The notes beneath the pieces were generated by a model. That model had not been told where the DNA came from. It saw nothing but the letters and a program-made list of their open reading frames with translations, and searched no databases. Shown here in pieces: positions 1 through 7,563 of a stretch of DNA of 22,374 nucleotides (positions are counted from its first letter, which is position 1; each line of letters begins with the position of its first letter). A program made the translations under genes and the position numbers. The stretch comes from JAVBLF01 sp031553675. Lineage in GTDB: Bacteria; Bacillota; Clostridia; Christensenellales; CALWSW01. The stretch covers positions 1 through 22,374 of the forward strand of contig JAVBLF010000002.1 in NCBI GenBank assembly GCA_031553675.1. The letters are read 5' to 3'.

Positions 1-2
1 GG

Positions 3-383
3 ACGAAGCTGGCTTGCACGGTTTTGGAGCATTGCTACAAGGATGATGCGTTGGGCGATCCGTTGATCAATGCGTACCACATTCGGGCACTCGGCTTGGC
101 GAGCGATGCTGAGATGGAGACGATCGATGGGTTTGCGCTGAAGATCAACCGGATTTTGACCGACTACCTCAAACCGCTGAACATCGAACTGATCGACTTC
201 AAGCTGGAGTTCGGACGTTTGCCGGAGGGAGAGATCGTTTTGGCCGACGAGATCTCGCCGGATACCTGCCGTTTTTGGGATTCGATCAGCAGAGAAAAGC
301 TCGACAAGGATCGGTTCCGCCGGGACATGGGGGGCGTCGAAGAGGCTTACCAAGAGATCATCCGGCGCTTGATGGGAGAGTAA
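3..383 (+). CDS. purC: Phosphoribosylaminoimidazole-succinocarboxamide synthase, 3' part only
   Basis: SAICAR synthase joins aspartate to CAIR with ATP in de novo purine synthesis. The gene runs in from the left edge, so only about the last 126 residues are present and the start is outside the window. Recognisable family blocks are CYKDDALGDPLIN near the beginning, DFKLEFGR in the middle and LADEISPDTCRFWD, followed by KLDKDRFRRDMGG and a short C-terminal helix. The stop codon is 2 bp before the purM start, so the two genes are almost certainly cotranscribed. purF, which lies between purC and purM in the Bacillus-type cluster, is not between them here. Confidence 0.96.
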   Translation, partial: TKLACTVLEHCYKDDALGDPLINAYHIRALGLASDAEMETIDGFALKINRILTDYLKPLNIELIDFKLEFGRLPEGEIVLADEISPDTCRFWDSISREKLDKDRFRRDMGGVEEAYQEIIRRLMGE

Positions 384-385
384 GC

Positions 386-1420
386 ATGGCGATCGATTAC
401 AAAGCGGCAGGCGTCGATGTCGAGGCGGGTTACGAGGCAGTCGAACGCATGCAAAAGCACGTCGCCCGAACGACGAATGACGCCGTGTTGAAGGGCATGG
501 CGAATTTCGGTGGCTTGTTTCGGATGCCGGACATCGCGGGGGAGGCCGTTTTGGTCGCCGGGACGGATGGCGTCGGGACGAAGTTAAAATTGGCGTTTGC
601 GCTGGACAAGCACGACACCGTGGGGATTGACTGTGTCGCGATGTGCGTGAACGATGTGCTTTGTCACGGGGCGAAGCCGCTCTTCTTCCTCGACTACATC
701 GCGACCGGACATTTGCGGCCCGACCAGGCCGAGGCGATCGTCGCGGGTGTGGCCGAGGGTTGTGTGCAGGCGGGTTGCGCGTTGATCGGCGGCGAAACGG
801 CCGAGATGCCGGGCTTCTACGCGGCGCAGGAATACGATCTGGCGGGATTTTGTGTGGGCGCGGTGGGGAGAGAGGCTTTGATCGACGGGCGCGCCGTGCG
901 AGAAGGGGACGCGCTCATTGGCCTGACGTCGAGCGGGGCGCACTCGAATGGGTTCTCGTTATTGCGAAAGATCTTTTTGGGGCAGGGGGTTGACCTCGTG
1001 TCGCCGCGAGAAGCTTTGGCGGGGCGATCGCTTGGCGGGGCGCTCCTTGAGCCGACGCGCATTTACGTCAAGCCCGTGCTGGCTCTGATCGAGAAGGTGG
1101 CGGTGCATGGGATCGCGCACATTACGGGCGGGGGGTTCTTCGAGAACATTCCGAGGATCCTGCCGGAGGGCATGCGCGCCGAGATCGCGCTGGGAAGCTG
1201 GGACGTGCCGCCCATTTTGCGCCTCGCGCAGGAGATGGGCGGTGTGCAGGAAAACGATATGTTTGGGACCTTCAACATGGGGATCGGGCTCGTGATCGCG
1301 TTGCCCGAGGATCAGGCGGAGGCCGCGATCGCGCTGCTGCGGGAAGAAGGGGAAAAGGCGATGCGCATCGGTCGGGTTGCCGCGGGAGAGAGGGGCGTCG
1401 AGCTATGCCCTTGCCCATAG
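386..1420 (+). CDS. purM: Phosphoribosylformylglycinamidine cyclo-ligase (AIR synthetase)
   Basis: PurM closes the imidazole ring: FGAM plus ATP gives AIR, in the cytosol. The protein is 344 residues, normal for the family. It shows the N-terminal AGVDVEAGYEAVERM block, the ATP/substrate motif TDGVGTKLKLA at about residues 60-70, the MCVNDVLCHGAKPLFFLDY core, GGETAEMPGFY, the SSGAHSNGFSLLR stretch and HITGGGFFENIPR. The ATG at 386 was chosen because the family N-terminus begins there; reading upstream in frame would run back over the purC end. The last 16 bp overlap the start of purN, which suggests translational coupling. Codons are rich in G (GCG, GGG, GTG), unlike the C-ending codons of genes at the right end of the window. 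Confidence 0.97.
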   Translation: MAIDYKAAGVDVEAGYEAVERMQKHVARTTNDAVLKGMANFGGLFRMPDIAGEAVLVAGTDGVGTKLKLAFALDKHDTVGIDCVAMCVNDVLCHGAKPLFFLDYIATGHLRPDQAEAIVAGVAEGCVQAGCALIGGETAEMPGFYAAQEYDLAGFCVGAVGREALIDGRAVREGDALIGLTSSGAHSNGFSLLRKIFLGQGVDLVSPREALAGRSLGGALLEPTRIYVKPVLALIEKVAVHGIAHITGGGFFENIPRILPEGMRAEIALGSWDVPPILRLAQEMGGVQENDMFGTFNMGIGLVIALPEDQAEAAIALLREEGEKAMRIGRVAAGERGVELCPCP

Positions 1421-2106
1421 CGGTCATGGCGTCGGGCGCAGGGAGCAATTTCGCCGCGATACTCGACGCAATTGAAGCAGGTCAGGTGGATGCGAAGGTT
1501 GTGATTTTGGTCTCGAACAACGCGGATGCGGGGGCGCTGTCGATCGCGCAGGCGCATGGCATTCCGACGAAGGTGATCGCGAAGCGTGAGTTGCGTGTGA
1601 AAATCGGTGCGAAGGTGCCGTCGTCGGCGGGCTTGGCGAGTACGGTTGACGACTTGGCCAAGCGTTTGGAGGTCGATCGCGCGTTCGATGCGCTGAATGC
1701 GCAGGCCCTCGTCGAGAGCGGTGCGGAGTTGGTCGTGTTGGCGGGGTATCTGAGCATCGTGGGGCCCAAGACTGTGGCGGCCTTTCGGGACAGGATGATC
1801 AACGTGCATCCGGCGCTTTTGCCGTGTTTTGGCGGTGATGGGTACTACGGAGCGCATGTGCACCAGGCCGTGATCGACGCGGGCTGCAAGGTATCGGGTG
1901 CGACGGTGCATTTCGTTGACGAGGGTACGGATACGGGGCCGATCATCGCGCAAAAGGCAGTGGCGGTTTTGGATCGGGATGATGCCAAAAGTTTGGCGGC
2001 GCGTGTGCTTGTGGTCGAGCATGAGCTTTTGCCGCGCGCGATCGACGACATCGCGAAGGGGTGTTTGGAGATCCACGGGCGGCGGGTGATTCGAAGGGGT
2101 GCGTAG
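1405..2106 (+). CDS. purN: Phosphoribosylglycinamide formyltransferase (GART)
   Basis: PurN transfers the formyl group of 10-formyl-THF to GAR, the third step of purine synthesis. The glycine-rich start MASGAGSNF and the catalytic block NVHPALLP are clear. By alignment from memory with the E. coli enzyme, N133, H135 and D176 (in DEGTDTGP) match N106, H108 and D144. The start at 1405 lies inside the end of purM (16 bp overlap). At 233 residues it is longer than the usual 190-210. The extra length sits around residues 66-92, before the VVLAGYLSIVG strand, and the loop after the catalytic block reads PCFGGDGYYG rather than the common PsFpGlh. This is the last purine gene of the cluster here; purH does not follow. 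Confidence 0.95.
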   Translation: MPLPIAVMASGAGSNFAAILDAIEAGQVDAKVVILVSNNADAGALSIAQAHGIPTKVIAKRELRVKIGAKVPSSAGLASTVDDLAKRLEVDRAFDALNAQALVESGAELVVLAGYLSIVGPKTVAAFRDRMINVHPALLPCFGGDGYYGAHVHQAVIDAGCKVSGATVHFVDEGTDTGPIIAQKAVAVLDRDDAKSLAARVLVVEHELLPRAIDDIAKGCLEIHGRRVIRRGA

Positions 2107-2442
2107 CATGGCTAACGCGATGGATACGTGTGCGGCTTTGCCAACCGCTCTGATGTTCTTTAGGGGTAGTTTACCCCTAACACCCCACAAAGGGGGCGCT
2201 GCCGCCCCCTTTGAACCCCTGCATTTGCGTTTTGCTGCGGCGATGAATGCGCCTGAGCGCACCCGGCGATACTTGCCTTAGGGCAGTTTTGCTGCGAAAG
2301 AAGTGACGTTTTCTCAGGGCGCGCGTCTGCCGCGCGCGTCCAGATACGACAGTGGGATAAGCGCGTGGGGGCGCCGGCGGGGCCGTTGGATTGGCGGGGT
2401 CGTTGGCTGGCGTGAAAGTGGGGCGTTTGGCGGCATTCGCGG
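2107..2442. other. Gene-free stretch with hairpins after purN
   Basis: No convincing gene was found between purN and the rpsO promoter. A 60-codon open frame starting at 2099 has no good ribosome site and runs through the palindromes, so it was not called. The stretch holds two adjacent perfect hairpins (2160-2213) and a GC-only 7-bp hairpin at 2319-2337 (loop tctgc). None has a T-tract. The rest is G-rich sequence without recognised features. Confidence 0.6.
2160..2213. repeat. Pair of adjacent perfect palindromes (hairpins)
   Basis: First palindrome: a 9-bp stem (2160-2168 with 2172-2180) around the 3-nt loop gtt. Second: an 11-bp stem (2188-2198 with 2203-2213) around the 4-nt loop ctgc. 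Both are perfect. Neither is followed by a run of T, so a classical terminator is unlikely. The look is that of a dispersed intergenic palindromic element or an mRNA 3'-end stabiliser downstream of purN. Copies elsewhere in the genome would decide this. Confidence 0.6.
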
Positions 2443-2471
2443 TTTACAAAGCGAATCCGCTGTGCTAGAAT
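2443..2471 (+). promoter_or_regulatory. Sigma-A type promoter for rpsO
   Basis: The -35 box TTTACA (2443-2448) is separated by exactly 17 bp from TAGAAT (2466-2471). A TGC just before the -10 box makes it an extended -10 promoter. Transcription should begin near 2478 and give a leader of roughly 110 nt before rpsO. A perfect 6-bp hairpin (2482-2487 with 2492-2497, loop ataa) would form at the very 5' end of that leader. Confidence 0.75.
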
Positions 2472-2590
2472 GAAAACGTTCCACGCGATAACGCGTGAAA
2501 ATACAATATCGAAATGGCCGCATGCAAGGTTTATCGAGCACTCCGACGGTTTACGTTGCTTGCGGGGAAACGAAACAGGGGGATTTTTTC

Positions 2591-2854
2591 ATGGAAGTCA
2601 TGCCCAAGCTCGAAATCATTCAGAAGTACGCCACCCACGAGGGAGACACCGGTTCGCCGGAAGTCCAGATCGCGCTCCTCACCTACCGCATCAACCACTT
2701 GAACGAGCACCTCAAGGAGCACAAGAAGGATCACCATTCAAGGCGTGGGCTTCTCAAAATGGTCGGCCAGCGTCGCGGCCTTCTCAACTACCTGCGCGAG
2801 AAGGACATCGAACGCTACCGCGCGCTCATCGCTGCGCTGGGCCTGAGAAAGTAA
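2591..2854 (+). CDS. rpsO: 30S ribosomal protein S15
   Basis: S15 binds 16S rRNA early in assembly of the central domain of the small subunit. The 87-residue protein matches the family closely: THEGDTGSPEVQIALLT, the KKDHHSRRGLLKMVGQRR rRNA-binding helix-loop, then LLNYLREKDIERYRALI. The ATG at 2591 was chosen because AGGGGG at 2577-2582 sits 8 nt upstream; the next ATG at 2600 is too far from it. The N-terminus MEVMPKLEIIQKY differs from the usual short start but aligns afterwards. The gene has its own promoter and terminator and is followed by pnp, as in Bacillus. Confidence 0.97.
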   Translation: MEVMPKLEIIQKYATHEGDTGSPEVQIALLTYRINHLNEHLKEHKKDHHSRRGLLKMVGQRRGLLNYLREKDIERYRALIAALGLRK

Positions 2855-2862
2855 TGACGACA

Positions 2863-2886
2863 AAAAGAGCGGCCTACCGCTCTTTT
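2863..2886 (+). terminator. Rho-independent terminator after rpsO
   Basis: A perfect 10-bp stem (2863-2872 with 2877-2886) around a 4-nt loop ccta, ending in TTTT. It begins 9 bp after the rpsO stop. The A-run on the 5' side would also allow activity on the opposite strand. Confidence 0.85.
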
Positions 2887-2963
2887 GCTGTATCGTGATC
2901 GCGTCGCGACAACGCAAAATAAAGGGACAAGCCGTGAAGTTTAGGCGCGATTTCATTTTGTTT

Positions 2964-2973
2964 TGGTAATAAT
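2964..2973 (+). promoter_or_regulatory. Possible extended -10 box upstream of pnp
   Basis: TGG followed by TAATAAT, 36 bp before the pnp start codon, resembles an extended -10 element. No convincing -35 box lies at 16-18 bp. As the rpsO terminator lies upstream, pnp needs either read-through or a promoter here. Confidence 0.35.
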
Positions 2974-3008
2974 GAAAGATGAGATAGAGAAACGTAAGGA
3001 GCAAGCAC

Positions 3009-5102
3009 ATGGCACACACCTACGAAATGGAACTGGCTGGCAAGACGCTTTCGGTCGAAATCGGCCGATACGCGGAACAGGCCGGCGGGAGCTGCATTGT
3101 CCGAAGCGGCGACACAGCCGTGATGGTCTGCGCGACCGCCTCCAACACGCCCCGTCCCGGGATTGACTTTTTTCCGCTATCAGTCGACTTCGAGGAAAAG
3201 ATGTACTCGGTCGGGAAGATCCCGGGGGGCTTCATCAAGCGCGAGGGTCGTCCCTCGACGAACGCCATTTTGACCAGCCGTTTGATCGATAGACCGATTC
3301 GCCCGCTCTTCCCCAAGGGGTGGTACAACGACGTCCAGGTGATCGCGACCTGCCTGTCCGTCGATCAGGAGTGCCCCCCCGAAACGCTCGGCATGATCGG
3401 CTCCTCGGTGGCGCTTTCGATCAGCGACGTCCCCTTTGCCGGACCGACGGGCTCGGTGGCGGTGGGATTGGTCGACGGAATGTACGTCATCAACCCCAAC
3501 ACGGAACAGAGAGAGAAGAGCCGGCTGCATTTGACCGTTTCGGGTACGCGAGACGCCGTCATGATGGTCGAAGCGGGTGCGAGCGAGATCTCCGAGGCGG
3601 AAATGCTGGAGGCGATCCTGTTCGCGCATGAGCATATTAAGACCATCGTCGATTTCATCGATGGCATTGCGAAAGAAGTGGGCAAGCCCAAACGCGAGAT
3701 CGAGATCAAAAAGCCGAATGAGGCGTTGGAAGCGGCCGTGCGGGAAAAGGCGACCGAACGGATGGTTTGGGCGCTCGATACCTTTGACCGCAACGAGCGC
3801 CAGGAACGCTATGAACAGGTCAAAAAAGAGACGATCGAGGCCTTTGCCGAGGAATATCCGGAGAGCGCGGGCGACGTTGATTCTGTACTGTACAACGTGC
3901 AGAAGGAGATCGTGCGCGACAAGATCACAAACCAGGGCGTCAGGCCGGACGGGCGCAAACAGGATGAAATTCGGCCGATCTGGTCGGATGTCAGCATGTT
4001 CCCGCGGACACACGGAAGCGCGGTGTTTACGCGCGGACAGACCCAGGTCATCAACTTCACGACGCTGGGCACGCTGCGCGACGCGCAGACGCTGGACGGC
4101 ATCGGCCTCGAAGATTCCAAACGCTACATGCACCACTACAACATGCCGCCCTACAGCACCGGCGAGACCAAGATGATGAGAAGCCCAGGGCGGCGCGAGA
4201 TCGGGCACGGTGCGCTGGCGGAACGTTCCTTGGAGCCGGTTTTGCCGACCGAGGATGAATTTCCTTACGCGATTCGCCTGGTGTCCGAGGTTGTGAGTTC
4301 AAACGGTTCGACCTCGATGGCGTCGGTTTGTGCGAGCACGCTGTCGCTGATGGATGCAGGCGTTCCGATCAAGGCGCCGGTGGCCGGCGTTGCGATGGGT
4401 CTGATCAAGGACCAGGAAACGAACAACATCGCGGTTCTGACGGATATCCAGGGCTTGGAGGACTTCTTGGGCGATATGGACTTCAAAGTCGCCGGTACGT
4501 CCAAGGGCATTACGGCGATTCAGATGGACATCAAGATCAAGGGGATCGACAGGGTCGTGCTGGAACGTGCCCTCGAACAGGCGCGCATCGGCAGGCTTTA
4601 TATTCTCGACAAAATGGCGGAGACGCTCACTGCGCCGCGGTCCGAAATGTCCAAGTTTGCGCCGCGGATCATCACGTTTAAGATCCATCCGGACAAGATT
4701 CGCGAGGTCATCGGCTCGGGCGGCAAGACGATCAACAAGATCATCGCCGATACGGGGGTCAAGATCGATCTCGAGGACGACGGCAGCGTGTTCATCGCCT
4801 CGCCGGATTCGGAGGCCGCAGAGAAGGCTCGTAGTATTATCGAGAGCTTGGTGCGCGAAGTGGCCGTCGGGGAAGTCTTCCTCGGCAAAGTCGTGCGGAT
4901 CATGACCTTCGGCGCCTTTGTGCAGCTTCTGCCCGGCAAAGATGGCTTGGTACACATCTCCAAGCTCGACCGCCACCGCGTCAACAAGGTCGAGGACGTC
5001 GTGAACATCGGCGATGAGATACTCGTCCGCGTCGAGGAGATCGACGACAAAGGCCGCATCAACCTGACGCGCAAGGGTCTTTTGCCCGATGATCTGAAAT
5101 AG
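3009..5102 (+). CDS. pnp: Polyribonucleotide nucleotidyltransferase (PNPase)
   Basis: PNPase degrades RNA from the 3' end using phosphate and releases nucleoside diphosphates; it works as a trimer. The 697-residue protein has the full family layout. The first RNase PH-like domain (about 1-220) contains SVDFEEKMYSVGKIPGGFIKREGRPS. A helical linker follows. The second RNase PH-like domain (about 310-540) contains FTRGQTQ, the MRSPGRREIGHG block and LGDMDFKVAGT with the acidic active-site residues at about 488-490. A KH domain starts near 557 (VIGSGGKTINKI) and an S1 RNA-binding domain near 620. TAAGGAG lies 7 nt upstream of the ATG. The order rpsO-pnp-ylxY-mlpA is the classical Firmicutes arrangement. 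Confidence 0.98.
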   Translation: MAHTYEMELAGKTLSVEIGRYAEQAGGSCIVRSGDTAVMVCATASNTPRPGIDFFPLSVDFEEKMYSVGKIPGGFIKREGRPSTNAILTSRLIDRPIRPLFPKGWYNDVQVIATCLSVDQECPPETLGMIGSSVALSISDVPFAGPTGSVAVGLVDGMYVINPNTEQREKSRLHLTVSGTRDAVMMVEAGASEISEAEMLEAILFAHEHIKTIVDFIDGIAKEVGKPKREIEIKKPNEALEAAVREKATERMVWALDTFDRNERQERYEQVKKETIEAFAEEYPESAGDVDSVLYNVQKEIVRDKITNQGVRPDGRKQDEIRPIWSDVSMFPRTHGSAVFTRGQTQVINFTTLGTLRDAQTLDGIGLEDSKRYMHHYNMPPYSTGETKMMRSPGRREIGHGALAERSLEPVLPTEDEFPYAIRLVSEVVSSNGSTSMASVCASTLSLMDAGVPIKAPVAGVAMGLIKDQETNNIAVLTDIQGLEDFLGDMDFKVAGTSKGITAIQMDIKIKGIDRVVLERALEQARIGRLYILDKMAETLTAPRSEMSKFAPRIITFKIHPDKIREVIGSGGKTINKIIADTGVKIDLEDDGSVFIASPDSEAAEKARSIIESLVREVAVGEVFLGKVVRIMTFGAFVQLLPGKDGLVHISKLDRHRVNKVEDVVNIGDEILVRVEEIDDKGRINLTRKGLLPDDLK

Positions 5103-5160
5103 CTTTTATCCGCTCTCGGCGGCCAACGGTGCGTCGGGAATCGCGGTTCGTGTCATCCGA

Positions 5161-5190
5161 AAAAAGCATGACCGCGAGGTTGTGCTTTTT
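5161..5190 (+). terminator. Rho-independent terminator after pnp
   Basis: An 8-bp AT-rich stem (5161-5168 with 5183-5190) continues through a TG/TG internal loop into a 3-bp acc/ggt helix capped by the tetraloop gcga. It ends in a run of five T. Confidence 0.7.
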
Positions 5191-5218
5191 GCGTTCATCC
5201 CCTACCCTTGGGTAGAAT
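5189..5218 (+). promoter_or_regulatory. Possible promoter overlapped by a palindrome, upstream of the ylxY-like gene
   Basis: TTGCGT (5189-5194), an 18-bp spacer, then TAGAAT (5213-5218), the same -10 hexamer as the rpsO promoter. The 14-bp palindrome ctacccttgggtag (5202-5215) covers the spacer end and the first bases of the -10 box, which is a normal place for an operator. The -35 match is only partial. Confidence 0.35.
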
Positions 5219-5331
5219 AAGCGGCATGCGATGGATTTTAAGCATGGGTGGGGGGAGAAGAAAGCGTGATGTGTGGCCGGAGCGCTGCATAGAATGGTAC
5301 AAACTCTTCACAATATGGGGGGATCTGTGCC

Positions 5332-6081
5332 ATGAGCAAACGCGGCGTTTCGGGGAACCATGCCGGTGATACCAAAAACAAAGCATTCGGTGCGGGGCGC
5401 TTTTTCGATGAAAAACGGGAGAAGATGCCTGCCCTGCACCGCTACAGTCTTTTGATCTTTGCGCTCTTGTGCTTTGCCTACCTCGTGAGCGGATCGGCTG
5501 CGATGGAAGTGTCGTTTTTCGATTTGTCGGGTAATGTTGTTTACCGCGGGCAATCGGGCGTGGCGCTGGTCTGTCCGGTGCGCTGGGACGCGAAGTCGTT
5601 GGATGGGATTGTGAAGAGCGCCGAACAGGAAGGTGTTTCGATCACGTTTTTCGTCTCGCCCGATTGGGCGGAAAAAAACGCCGAACGCGTTCAACGCATC
5701 CGCGAAAAGCACGAGATTTATCTTTTGGGATCGGCGCTGACGAGAGAGGGGCTCGAAACCGAGCGCCAACGCTTCGAGTCGCTTGGCTTGAGCACGGCGT
5801 TTTACATGCCGGCTGACGATGCCGACGCCAACACGATCGCGCGTTATGCCGATGAATACGGCATGCGCGTCGTTCTGTCGAGCTTCGACGTCCTCAGCCG
5901 TTCCAGCAATTCAAAAGATGCCGTCGAGCGAATGTCCGGCGATGCCTTCGAAGGCGCGATCGTTCGCTTCGAACCAACCGCCATCATGGAACGCGCCCTC
6001 CCCGAAGCCATCGAAGGTTTGAGAGAGCGGGGATTTGAAGTCCGATCGCTGACCGATCTTTTGGGCGATACCTTTTCGTAA
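5332..6081 (+). CDS. YlxY-like NodB-fold (polysaccharide deacetylase-related) protein, probably not catalytic
   Basis: Position between pnp and the M16 peptidase matches ylxY of Bacillus. The 249-residue protein has a basic N-terminus, one hydrophobic segment at about 36-54 (YSLLIFALLCFAYLVSG) that should act as a signal anchor or signal peptide, and an extracytoplasmic domain. TFFVSPDWAEKNAERVQRI is the typical NodB-fold strand-helix. The usual metal/catalytic motifs are missing: the TFDD position reads LVCPVRWDA, and the HxxxH region reads HEIYLLGSAL. I infer a deacetylase-derived binding or regulatory protein at the cell surface. The ATG at 5332 was chosen because GGGGGGAT ends about 9 nt upstream; the internal ATG at 5425 has a poorly spaced site. 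Family assignment rests on fold pattern plus gene order. Confidence 0.7.
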   Translation: MSKRGVSGNHAGDTKNKAFGAGRFFDEKREKMPALHRYSLLIFALLCFAYLVSGSAAMEVSFFDLSGNVVYRGQSGVALVCPVRWDAKSLDGIVKSAEQEGVSITFFVSPDWAEKNAERVQRIREKHEIYLLGSALTREGLETERQRFESLGLSTAFYMPADDADANTIARYADEYGMRVVLSSFDVLSRSSNSKDAVERMSGDAFEGAIVRFEPTAIMERALPEAIEGLRERGFEVRSLTDLLGDTFS

Positions 6082-6121
6082 GGGTGTTGCTCGGAGCCCT
6101 GCGGATCGGCGATTCGTGGGA

Positions 6122-6194
6122 TACAAAATTTTGTACAACTTTTTCAATCCAACTTTTTCGAAAGTGGGCAGGGGTGTGGGGAGGAAATCCCCAC
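6122..6194. other. Structured block between the ylxY-like gene and mlpA
   Basis: This short gap is full of symmetric sequence: a perfect 14-bp palindrome tacaaaattttgta (6122-6135), a 10-bp direct repeat caactttttc (6136-6145 and 6150-6159), a small hairpin with a ttcg loop (6152-6165), and a 7-bp hairpin with a 5-nt loop (6176-6194). There is no terminator T-tract at the 3' side and no good promoter was found. It could be an operator, an mRNA regulatory leader for mlpA, or a dispersed repeat. Confidence 0.5.
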
Positions 6195-6221
6195 GTCCCT
6201 AGTCATGCAAAGGAGAAAGCA

Positions 6222-7478
6222 ATGTTTTTTGAGCACACCCTCCCCAACGGGCTGCGCGTGGTGGCGCAGCGTCTGCCGCATTTGCATTCGGTTTCGGTCG
6301 GCACCTGGATCGGCACGGGTTCGGTGAAGGAAGAGGATGGCGAGGCCGGCATTTCGCACTTCATCGAGCACATGCTTTTCAAAGGCACGGAGCGCCGCAA
6401 TGCGCAGGCGATCGCGGCCGAGATGGATTCGATCGGCGCGCAGATGAACGCATTTACGGCCAAAGAATGCACGTGTTATTACATCAAGGCGACGGAAGAT
6501 CGCCTCGAAGAGTCCTTGGACATGCTGGGTGACATCATCGGGCATTCGAAGCTTGACCCAGTCGAGCTCGAAAAGGAGAAGGGCGTCGTGCTCGAGGAGA
6601 TCCTCATGTTCGAAGACACACCCGAGGACATCGCGACCGAGGCGCTCAACGGCGCCTACTACGAGGGGCACGCGCTCGCCAAGCCGATTTTGGGATCGCG
6701 CGAAAGCGTGTCGGCCTTTACGCCGGACGACCTGCGCGCCTACATGAAGGAGCATTACGGCCCGGGGAACATGCTGATCGCCGTTGCGGGAAATTTTGAC
6801 GAAGACGCGCTCGTCGACAAGATCGCGCGGCACTTTGGCGCGTCGGTCAGCAGCGCGGACAAGCCCTATCCGAATGCGCCGGGACGACCGATCAAGCGCG
6901 TCGTCGCGCGTGAAAAGGACATCGAGCAGGCGCATGTCAGCCTGGCCTTGCCGGGATATGGCGCGGAGGACGAGAGGTATTTCCCCCTCGTCGTGCTCAA
7001 CAACGCGTTGGGCGGAAATATGTCGTCGCGGCTCTTCCAAAAGATTCGTGAGGAGAGAGGCCTGGCGTATTCGGTGTATTCGTATACGTCGTCCTACAAA
7101 GATTGTGGCAGCCTGGGGCTCTATTCCGCCAGCAACGTCGCGCAGGCCAGGGTCGTCGTCGAGCTCATGCTCGAGGAGCTTCGTGCCGTCAGAAAAGACG
7201 GGATCACGGAGGAGGAGTTCCAGCGCTCGAAAAACCAAATCAAGGGGAGTTTTATCCTCGGGAACGAATCGAGCGGCGCGCGCATGAGCTCGATCGGCAA
7301 AAGCGCCCTCATGTACGGCCGCGCCCGCAGCGAGGAAGAGACACTCGCCAAGCTCGAAGCCGTGACCATGGAAAACATTGAGGAAATTTTGGCCGACGTC
7401 CTCGACGAGTCGGCCATGGTCGGCGCTTTCGTCGGCAAGAACGCTGCGGAGTTGGAGAAGATCGGCGAGCTGTGGTGA
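6222..7478 (+). CDS. mlpA: M16 family zinc peptidase, MlpA/YmxG-like
   Basis: A pitrilysin/processing-peptidase family protein of 418 residues. The inverted zinc motif HFIEH is at residues 46-50 (H46, H50 ligands, E49 catalytic), and the third ligand is in the VLEEI segment at about 125-126, about 75 residues on as expected. The N-terminal sequence TLPNGLRVVAQ and the later GGNMSSRLFQKIREERGLAYSVYSY block, with its C-terminal-domain R/Y pair, are typical. So both M16 domains appear present and the enzyme should be active. AAAGGAG at 6209-6215 gives a 6-nt spacing to the ATG at 6222; the open frame continues upstream but has no better start. It follows pnp and ylxY as in Bacillus, where MlpA is cytosolic. 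Confidence 0.92.
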   Translation: MFFEHTLPNGLRVVAQRLPHLHSVSVGTWIGTGSVKEEDGEAGISHFIEHMLFKGTERRNAQAIAAEMDSIGAQMNAFTAKECTCYYIKATEDRLEESLDMLGDIIGHSKLDPVELEKEKGVVLEEILMFEDTPEDIATEALNGAYYEGHALAKPILGSRESVSAFTPDDLRAYMKEHYGPGNMLIAVAGNFDEDALVDKIARHFGASVSSADKPYPNAPGRPIKRVVAREKDIEQAHVSLALPGYGAEDERYFPLVVLNNALGGNMSSRLFQKIREERGLAYSVYSYTSSYKDCGSLGLYSASNVAQARVVVELMLEELRAVRKDGITEEEFQRSKNQIKGSFILGNESSGARMSSIGKSALMYGRARSEEETLAKLEAVTMENIEEILADVLDESAMVGAFVGKNAAELEKIGELW

Positions 7479-7494
7479 GGCTTTAGCGCTGGGT

Positions 7495-7510
7495 AAGCCG
7501 ATGGGCTTTT
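7495..7510 (+). terminator. Weak hairpin after mlpA, possible terminator
   Basis: A 5-bp stem (7495-7499 with 7504-7508) with loop gatg, followed by TT that extends a run of four T. It is short for an efficient terminator. Confidence 0.3.
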
Positions 7511-7531
7511 GTAAGTCTATGGGGGAGAGAG

Positions 7532-7558
7532 AGATGGGGGAGATGGGGGAGATGGGGG
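7532..7558 (+). repeat. Three perfect tandem copies of a 9-bp unit at the dUTPase start
   Basis: The unit agatggggg is repeated at 7532-7540, 7541-7549 and 7550-7558. Each copy holds an ATG in the dUTPase frame plus a GGGGGAGA-like ribosome-binding sequence. With ATG 7519 and ATG 7564 this makes five in-frame candidate starts. Copy-number change by 9 bp would keep the frame. Confidence 0.9.
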
Positions 7559-7563
7559 AGACG

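Noticed and set aside
2099..2281. 60-codon open frame after purN
   Set aside because: It runs through the two palindromes, has no ribosome site and resembles no family; better explained as read-through of repeat sequence.
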